Assembly: GCA_029884035.1 (NCBI GenBank)
Contig: JAOUIM010000274.1
Location: 1 to 5,489, forward strand
Direction of reading: 5' to 3'
DNA: 5,489 nt
DNA from: Aquincola sp.
Lineage (GTDB): Bacteria > Pseudomonadota > Gammaproteobacteria > Burkholderiales > Burkholderiaceae_C
In this document: in pieces, positions 1-4,384 of the stretch
How positions within the stretch are numbered: position 1 is the stretch's first letter
Layout of the letters: each line of letters starts with the position of its first letter
The notes under the pieces: generated by a model
What the model saw: only the letters and a program-made list of their open reading frames with translations
What the model was told of the DNA's origin: nothing
The model's database searches: none
Program-made: the position numbers and the translations under genes

Positions 1-657
1 GACGAGCTGGAACGCTGTGCCCAGGGCACGTCCGTAGGTGGCGCAAGCCTCTTGCGTTTCGCTAAGGGCGTTGGCGAGAATGGCGCCAAGGCGCGCGCTG
101 GCTTCGAAGAGCTTGGCAGTCTTGGAACGGATGACGCGCAGATACTCATCGACGGCCAAATCGGGGTCGTGCATGTTCATCAGCTGCAGTACTTCGCCCT
201 CGGCGATGACGTTCGTCGCATCGGCCAGCACCTCGAGGACGTGCAGGTTCTTGACGGACACCATCATCTGGAAAGCGCGCGAGTAGAGAAAATCGCCCAC
301 CAGCACGCTGGCCGCGTTGCCGAAGACTGCGTTGGACGTCTTTCGCCCGCGCCGCAATGACGACTCGTCGACGACGTCGTCGTGCAGCAAGGTCGCGGTG
401 TGAATGAACTCTACAGTGGCTGCTAACGTGAACTGCTCCTCGCCGTAGAAACCGAGGGCGTTTGCGAATAGCAGGACCAGTCTCGGACGTATGCGCTTTC
501 CGCCGGCGCTCACGATGTAGTGCGCGATCTGGTTGACCAAGGCCACATCGGAGCGCAGCCGCTCTGAGATGACCGCGTCCACGCGAGCCATCAAAGGAGC
601 CACCGGGTCGGCTATCACGGCGGCAAGGGGCCGGACGTCGGCTCTGGCGGGGGTCAC
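1..657 (-). CDS. ispB: Polyprenyl (octaprenyl) diphosphate synthase, 5' part only
   Basis: Trans-long-chain prenyl diphosphate synthase. It adds isopentenyl diphosphate units to farnesyl diphosphate to make the C40-type side chain of ubiquinone. Visible in the 219 codons present: GGKRIRP at residues 52-58 (substrate phosphate binding), the first aspartate-rich motif DDVVD at 93-97 with a small residue (Ala88) five positions before it, which fits a long-chain product, then EGEVLQLMN (153-161) and SKTAKLFEA (178-186). The frame runs off the window at GTAFQLV, exactly where the second Asp-rich motif should begin, so about 100 C-terminal residues are missing. The start is GTG at 657: an in-frame stop lies at 690-688 with no other start codon between, and homology to the family N-terminus extends upstream of the only early ATG (residue 23, 591-589). 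No Shine-Dalgarno sequence precedes either candidate. The gene is divergent from rplU. Octaprenyl specificity is inferred from the family; a related chain length is possible. Confidence 0.95.
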   Translation of the reverse strand, partial: MTPARADVRPLAAVIADPVAPLMARVDAVISERLRSDVALVNQIAHYIVSAGGKRIRPRLVLLFANALGFYGEEQFTLAATVEFIHTATLLHDDVVDESSLRRGRKTSNAVFGNAASVLVGDFLYSRAFQMMVSVKNLHVLEVLADATNVIAEGEVLQLMNMHDPDLAVDEYLRVIRSKTAKLFEASARLGAILANALSETQEACATYGRALGTAFQLV

Positions 658-686
658 GGTGAGTGCTGGTCGACTGGTGTCGTGGG

Positions 687-692
687 ATTATA
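687..692 (-). promoter_or_regulatory. ispB: Candidate -10 element for ispB
   Basis: A perfect TATAAT reads leftward in a GC-rich background, 30 bp from the ispB GTG. Transcription would start near 680 and give a leader of about 23 nt. No TTGACA-like -35 is visible at 15-18 bp spacing (the 17-bp position reads ATCGCC), so the call rests on the -10 hexamer and its location alone. Confidence 0.4.
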
Positions 693-719
693 GGGAGCAA
701 GGGTCGGGCGGCGATGGTG

Positions 720-728
720 TGATAGAAT
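720..728 (+). promoter_or_regulatory. rplU: Extended -10 promoter for rplU-rpmA
   Basis: TGaTAGAAT is an extended -10: TG at 720-721, then TAGAAT at 723-728 (5 of 6 matches to TATAAT). No good -35 hexamer is present at 16-18 bp spacing, which suits an extended -10 promoter. The predicted transcription start is about 734-736, leaving a leader of about 64 nt before rplU. The element sits about 30 bp from the leftward TATAAT for ispB, so the two polymerase footprints must overlap. Confidence 0.55.
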
Positions 729-736
729 TTAAGGTT

Positions 737-768
737 CCTCTTAATCGAATTCGACGCCCGAGAAGAGG
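737..768 (+). other. Inverted repeat in the rplU leader
   Basis: CCTCTT at 737-742 pairs perfectly with AAGAGG at 763-768. The 20-nt interior contains a 10-bp perfect palindrome, TCGAATTCGA, at 745-754. In RNA this could form a 6-bp outer stem with a short inner hairpin starting within the first few nucleotides of the predicted transcript. There is no T-run, so it is not a terminator. It does not resemble a known ribosomal-protein leader that I can name, and the function is unknown. Confidence 0.35.
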
Positions 769-798
769 GTGGGACGCAACGGCGTTGAAAGGGCACAT

Positions 799-1110
799 AT
801 GTACGCGGTCATAAGAACCGGGGGTAAGCAATACAAGGTTGCTACCGGCGAAAAGATCAAGATAGAACAGATTGCTGCGGACGTGGGCCAGGAAATCGTG
901 ATCGATCAGGTGCTGGCCGTTGGAAGCGGCTCAGATCTTCAGGTCGGTTCTCCCCTGGTCGCCGGCGCGAGCGTCAAGGCCACGGTCTTGGCGCAGGGCA
1001 AGCATGACAAGGTGCGCATCTTCAAGATGCGTCGCCGCAAGCACTACAAGAAATCGCAAGGGCATCGGCAGGCTTACACAGAACTGCGGATCGACGCGGT
1101 TTCCGCGTGA
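799..1110 (+). CDS. rplU: 50S ribosomal protein L21
   Basis: Component of the large ribosomal subunit that binds 23S rRNA. The protein is 103 residues, the same length as E. coli L21. It begins MYAVIRTGGKQYKV, the hallmark N-terminus, and ends with the basic segment KVRIFKMRRRKHYKKSQGHRQ (about residues 73-93) that contains the conserved RNA-contacting motif. The start at 799 is set by this conserved N-terminus; GAAAGGG at 787-793 is a plausible ribosome-binding site 5 nt upstream. An upstream in-frame ATG at 769 would add ten residues (MGRNGVERAH) that the family lacks. It is first in a two-gene unit with rpmA, 28 bp away, driven by the extended -10 at 720-728. Confidence 0.98.
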   Translation: MYAVIRTGGKQYKVATGEKIKIEQIAADVGQEIVIDQVLAVGSGSDLQVGSPLVAGASVKATVLAQGKHDKVRIFKMRRRKHYKKSQGHRQAYTELRIDAVSA

Positions 1111-1138
1111 GTGGCATTCCAGTCAAGGGGTAAACCAA

Positions 1139-1396
1139 ATGGCACAGAAGAAGGGCGGCGGCTCCACCCGAAACGGCCGCGATTCTCAACCCAAGATGCT
1201 GGGGGTCAAAGCCTACGGTGGCGAACGGGTCTCGGCAGGTTCGATCCTCGTGCGCCAGCGCGGCACTAAGTTCCACGCCGGCACCAACGTCGGCATGGGC
1301 CGCGACCACACTTTGTTCGCGCTGGTTGACGGGCAAGTTCAGTTTGCGGTCAAGGGCGCACAGAACAATCAGACCGTGAGCGTGCAGCCGGCCTGA
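1139..1396 (+). CDS. rpmA: 50S ribosomal protein L27
   Basis: Large-subunit protein whose flexible N-terminus reaches the peptidyl transferase centre and helps position tRNAs. The protein is 85 residues, as in E. coli. It starts MAQKKGGGSTRNGRDS and continues with LGVKAYGGERVSAGSILVRQRG (about residues 21-42) and GMGRDHTLFALVDG, all diagnostic of L27. The N-terminus is the short proteobacterial form, without the cleaved extension found in Firmicutes. AAGGGG at 1125-1130 lies 8 nt before the ATG and is a good ribosome-binding site. It is co-transcribed with rplU; an intrinsic terminator follows the stop codon by 22 bp. Confidence 0.98.
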   Translation: MAQKKGGGSTRNGRDSQPKMLGVKAYGGERVSAGSILVRQRGTKFHAGTNVGMGRDHTLFALVDGQVQFAVKGAQNNQTVSVQPA

Positions 1397-1418
1397 GGTC
1401 AGCGCCGCTTCATGCGCG

Positions 1419-1442
1419 AGCCCCGGACCCCCGGGGCTTTTT
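1419..1442 (+). terminator. Rho-independent terminator of rplU-rpmA
   Basis: A perfect 8-bp stem, AGCCCCGG (1419-1426) with CCGGGGCT (1431-1438), has a 4-nt loop ACCC and runs into TTTTT (1438-1442), then CATTTTC. A GC-rich stem plus U-tract is the classic intrinsic form. It follows the rpmA stop by 22 bp and separates the ribosomal-protein pair from obgE, although some read-through is likely. Confidence 0.88.
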
Positions 1443-1470
1443 CATTTTCACTCCGACCTACCATTGCGTC

Positions 1471-2523
1471 ATGAAATTCGTCGACGAAGCCACCATCGAC
1501 GTGGCCGCCGGAAACGGCGGTGCGGGCTGTGTCAGCTTCCGGCGCGAGAAGTTCATTCCCTTTGGAGGGCCCAACGGTGGCGACGGCGGGCGTGGCGGCA
1601 GCATCTACGCGGTCGCGGATGTCAACCTCAACACCCTGATCGACTACCGCTATGCCCGCCGCCACGAGGCGAGGAACGGCGAACCGGGCCGCGGGTCGGA
1701 CCAGTTCGGTGCCGCGGCCGAGGACATTGTATTGCGCATGCCCGTGGGCACCATCCTGACCGACCTCGATACCGGCCACGTGGTCGCCGAGTTGATGGAA
1801 CCCGGCGAGAAGGTCCTCATTTGCAGGGGTGGCGACGGCGGTTTCGGTAACCTCCATTTCAAGACCAGCACCAACCGGGCGCCGCGCCAGAGGACGCCGG
1901 GCTGGCCGGGGGAGAGCAAGCGCTTGAAGCTGGAACTGCGCGTGTTGGCGGATGTGGGGTTGTTGGGCATGCCTAACGCCGGCAAGAGCACCCTGATCGC
2001 GGCGATCTCAAATGCCAGGCCGAAAATCGCAGACTACCCGTTCACGACGCTGTATCCCAATCTCGGCGTGGTCCGTGTCGGCCTCGACAAGAGCTTCGTC
2101 GTCGCCGATCTTCCCGGTCTGATCGAAGGTGCTGCAGCAGGCGCGGGCCTTGGCCACCTGTTTCTGCGGCACCTCCAGCGCACGCGCCTGCTACTGCACG
2201 TGGTGGACATCGCGCCGTTCGAGGAGACGGTCGATCCGGTCGCGCAAGTGCGCTCGCTGGTGGCCGAGCTCAGAAAATACGACGCGACCTTGGCGACCAA
2301 GCCCCGCTGGCTTGTGCTCAACAAGATCGACATGGTCCCCGAGGCCGACCGTGCCGCGCGGGTGAAGGACGTTTTGCGGCGTCTGCGCTGGAAGGGCCCC
2401 GTTTTCGAGATCTCGGCGCTGGCGCGGCAAGGGCTCGATCCGCTCGTTCGAGCCGCATACGAGCACGTCGCCGCCGTGCGTGCGCCTGCGTCCGTGCTGC
2501 CTGACGCGCGCTTCGAGACATGA
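1471..2523 (+). CDS. obgE: Obg-family GTPase ObgE/CgtA
   Basis: Essential GTPase that binds the 50S subunit and acts in late ribosome assembly and growth control; cytoplasmic and ribosome-associated. The protein is 350 residues. The N-terminal glycine-rich Obg domain covers about 1-158 (MKFVDEATIDVAAGNGG, GGPNGGDGGRGGS, CRGGDGGFGN). The GTPase domain has G1 GMPNAGKST at 166-174, switch I TTLYPNLG at 192-199, G3 DLPGLIEG at 213-220, G4 NKID at 284-287 and G5 SAL at 315-317. The C-terminal region is short (about 30 residues, ending PDARFET) and lacks the acidic tail of the 390-residue E. coli protein. The ATG at 1471 matches the family N-terminus exactly, but no Shine-Dalgarno sequence precedes it (CTACCATTGCGTC) and the rpmA terminator ends only 28 bp upstream. 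The stop codon overlaps the proB start, so the two are probably co-translated. Confidence 0.97.
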   Translation: MKFVDEATIDVAAGNGGAGCVSFRREKFIPFGGPNGGDGGRGGSIYAVADVNLNTLIDYRYARRHEARNGEPGRGSDQFGAAAEDIVLRMPVGTILTDLDTGHVVAELMEPGEKVLICRGGDGGFGNLHFKTSTNRAPRQRTPGWPGESKRLKLELRVLADVGLLGMPNAGKSTLIAAISNARPKIADYPFTTLYPNLGVVRVGLDKSFVVADLPGLIEGAAAGAGLGHLFLRHLQRTRLLLHVVDIAPFEETVDPVAQVRSLVAELRKYDATLATKPRWLVLNKIDMVPEADRAARVKDVLRRLRWKGPVFEISALARQGLDPLVRAAYEHVAAVRAPASVLPDARFET

Positions 2524-3644
2524 GCCCGACGGCCGTAATGCGCGAGGCGCGGCGCGTCGTCGTCAAGGTCGGGTCGAGCCTTGTCACCGATGGAGGACGC
2601 GGCGTGGATGCGGGCGCCATCGGCGACTGGTGCCGGCAGTTGGCAGCACTTGCGCGCGATGGCCGCGAACTCGTCGTGGTCTCCAGTGGCGCCATTGCCG
2701 AGGGCATGAAGCGACTGGGCTGGGCCGCGCGTCCACAGGAGTTGCACGAGTTGCAGGCAGCAGCTGCAGTCGGTCAGATGGGTTTGGCGCAAATCTATGA
2801 GAGCCAACTCTCGCTCCAAGGTTTGATCAGTGCACAGGTGCTGCTCACGCACGCGGATCTGGCCGACCGTGAACGCTACCTCAATGCCAGGTCGACGCTG
2901 CGGACCCTGCTGGCCATGAGGGTCTTGCCGGTCATCAACGAGAACGACACGGTCGTCAATGACGAGATCAAGTTCGGTGACAACGACACCCTGGGTGCGC
3001 TGGTGGCCAACCTCGTCGAGGCCGACGCGCTTGTGATCCTGACGGACCAGCGCGGCCTGTTTTCGGCCGATCCGCGCAAGGACCCGACTGCACGTCTGAT
3101 CGAGGAAGCCCGCGCCGGCGACGAGACACTCGAGCGCATCGCGGGAGGTGCCGGTTCGGCGCTTGGGCGCGGTGGCATGCTGACCAAAGTGTTGGCTGCC
3201 AAGCGTGCGGCCGGCAGTGGTGCCAACACTGTGATTGCCTGGGGTCGTGAGCCCGACGTCTTGCTCCGCCTGGCGCGGGGTGAATCGATCGGGACCACCC
3301 TGCGGGCTGCGACCGCGAAGCTGGCTGCACGCAAGCAATGGATGGCCGATCACCTGCAACTTCGCGGGGCCGTCGTGGTTGACGCCGGTGCGGTTCAGAA
3401 GCTGCGCAGCGAGGGTAAGAGCCTGCTGCCGATCGGCGTGGTGGCGGTGGACGGCGAATTCGCGCGCGGTGACGTCATTGCAGTGCGCGCCTACGATGGC
3501 ATCGAGATCGCGCGGGGCTTGGCCAACTATTCAGCCGCCGAGACACGTCTGATCGCGCGCAGGCCCTCCTCCCAGATTGCAACCACGCTCGGGTACGCCG
3601 CCGAGCCTGAGCTGGTTCACCGCGACAACCTGGTGCTCCTCTAG
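2520..3644 (+). CDS. proB: Glutamate 5-kinase
   Basis: Catalyses ATP-dependent phosphorylation of glutamate to gamma-glutamyl phosphate, the first and proline-inhibited step of proline synthesis. The protein is 374 residues (E. coli 367). The amino-acid-kinase domain shows KVGSS at 16-20, VSSGAIAEG at 54-62, INENDTV at 139-145, FGDNDTL at 152-158, LTDQRGLFSADPR at 174-186 and GRGGMLTK at 216-223, where E. coli has GTGGM. A C-terminal PUA domain spans about 275-374. The start at 2520 overlaps the obgE stop as ATGA, typical of translational coupling; a second in-frame ATG at 2538 (residue 7) would also leave the kinase domain intact. proA, the next pathway enzyme, is not adjacent. The gene converges on rppH with a 33-bp gap and no clear terminator. 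Confidence 0.97.
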   Translation: MSPTAVMREARRVVVKVGSSLVTDGGRGVDAGAIGDWCRQLAALARDGRELVVVSSGAIAEGMKRLGWAARPQELHELQAAAAVGQMGLAQIYESQLSLQGLISAQVLLTHADLADRERYLNARSTLRTLLAMRVLPVINENDTVVNDEIKFGDNDTLGALVANLVEADALVILTDQRGLFSADPRKDPTARLIEEARAGDETLERIAGGAGSALGRGGMLTKVLAAKRAAGSGANTVIAWGREPDVLLRLARGESIGTTLRAATAKLAARKQWMADHLQLRGAVVVDAGAVQKLRSEGKSLLPIGVVAVDGEFARGDVIAVRAYDGIEIARGLANYSAAETRLIARRPSSQIATTLGYAAEPELVHRDNLVLL

Positions 3645-3677
3645 AAGCAGAAGCGCCTCCGTTTCGCGTTGCCGGAT

Positions 3678-4253
3678 CTACTCCGCAGGGTCGCTGTTTG
3701 GCTTGACGCTGTCGGGCGGCATGGTGTCCTCGCGCCAAGGACCGCGCATTCCCCCGCGCAGATATCGGTTGTGATGGCTTGGCCGTGGCAGGTGTCGAGA
3801 CAACTCGGTCAGCGCCATCTGATAGACGCCTCGCTTGAACTCGATCACCACGTCCAGCGGCACCCAGTAATCGTTCCAGCGCCACGCGTCGAACTCCGGA
3901 TGGTCCGTCGCACGCAAGTTCAGGTCGCTGTCACGACCTACGAGACGCAGTAGGAACCAGATCTGCTTCTGCCCTCGGTAGTGGCCGCGCGCGTCGCGCC
4001 GGATGTAGTGGTCCGGTACCTCGTAGCGCAGCCAGTCGCGCGTGCGCGCAATGACTTGCACGTGTTCGGGTTTCAGCCCCACCTCCTCGTGCAACTCGCG
4101 CAACATAGCCTGCTCGGGCGATTCGCCGTGCTTGATACCACCCTGCGGAAACTGCCAGGAATGAGTGCGGAGCCGCTTGCCCCAAAAGACCTGGTTGCGC
4201 GCGTTGAGCAGGATGATGCCGACGTTCGGCCTGAAGCCGTCACGGTCGAGCAT
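3678..4253 (-). CDS. rppH: RNA pyrophosphohydrolase (Nudix)
   Basis: Removes pyrophosphate from 5'-triphosphate mRNA ends and so triggers 5'-end-dependent decay by RNase E; cytoplasmic. The protein is 191 residues (E. coli 176). A complete Nudix box G-x5-E-x7-REUxEExGU spans residues 38-60 (GGIKHGE, then RELHEEVGL), with E53, E56 and E57 at the same numbers as the catalytic glutamates of E. coli RppH. Other family words are DGFRPNVGI (5-13), HSWQFPQGG (31-39), GQKQIWFLL (94-102) and EFDAWRW (120-126). The extra length is a hydrophilic Arg/Pro-rich tail from about residue 155 that looks disordered. The ATG at 4253 fits the family N-terminus, and GGGG (4264-4261) lies 7 nt upstream as a modest ribosome-binding site. 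It is divergent from proS and convergent with proB. It was formerly named nudH or ygdP. Confidence 0.97.
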   Translation of the reverse strand: MLDRDGFRPNVGIILLNARNQVFWGKRLRTHSWQFPQGGIKHGESPEQAMLRELHEEVGLKPEHVQVIARTRDWLRYEVPDHYIRRDARGHYRGQKQIWFLLRLVGRDSDLNLRATDHPEFDAWRWNDYWVPLDVVIEFKRGVYQMALTELSRHLPRPSHHNRYLRGGMRGPWREDTMPPDSVKPNSDPAE

Positions 4254-4384
4254 AATCAGACCCCAATTCTTGAACTGATTTGATTTTGCACCGGCCCGGT
4301 GCGGCGCGCGATCACTCGGTTTCCCGCATCAGGGGCTTGGTTGCCGGTGCAGCGTGGTGCCGCGAGCGGTCGAGTGCCATGCCC
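4254..4384. promoter_or_regulatory. Divergent rppH/proS intergenic region
   Basis: This 131-bp gap must drive both rppH (leftward) and proS (rightward). About 35 bp next to rppH are AT-richer (4265-4287) than the surroundings, which suggests promoter DNA. TTGAAC at 4270-4275 resembles a rightward -35 (4 of 6 matches), but no -10 hexamer follows at the right spacing: the position falls inside the GC-rich dyad at 4288-4302. No convincing promoter can be assigned on either strand by eye. Confidence 0.35.
4288..4302. repeat. 15-bp perfect dyad (GCACCGG-C-CCGGTGC)
   Basis: Two 7-bp arms, GCACCGG and CCGGTGC, flank one central C and form a perfect inverted repeat between rppH and proS. The one-base centre is too tight for a good RNA hairpin loop, and neither strand has a T-run after it: plus continues GGCGCG, minus continues AAAATC. 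A protein-binding operator is therefore a better guess than a terminator. In GC-rich DNA a chance occurrence cannot be excluded. Confidence 0.35.

Noticed and set aside
667..679. Short direct repeat CTGGT-CGA-CTGGT upstream of ispB
   Set aside because: Five-base repeats are too short to distinguish from chance, and there is no further copy.
146..796. A 216-codon minus-strand frame and overlapping plus-strand frames at 38-360
   Set aside because: These are out-of-frame or antisense shadows of ispB, which accounts for the region with clear motifs in another frame.
769..798. Upstream ATG at 769 as the rplU start
   Set aside because: It would add MGRNGVERAH before the conserved L21 N-terminus. 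The ATG at 799 gives exactly 103 residues and has a well-placed ribosome-binding site.
1459..1464. TACCAT as a -10 promoter for obgE
   Set aside because: It has only 4 of 6 matches and no -35 at 15-18 bp, where the terminator U-tract lies. It is kept only as a possibility within the obgE start finding.
2034..3359. A 441-codon open frame on the minus strand
   Set aside because: It lies opposite the end of obgE and most of proB, both unmistakable. Its translation is low in recognisable motifs and crosses two gene boundaries.
4288..4302. The dyad as an intrinsic terminator
   Set aside because: The loop is one base and no T-run follows it on either strand. Both neighbouring genes also diverge from it.
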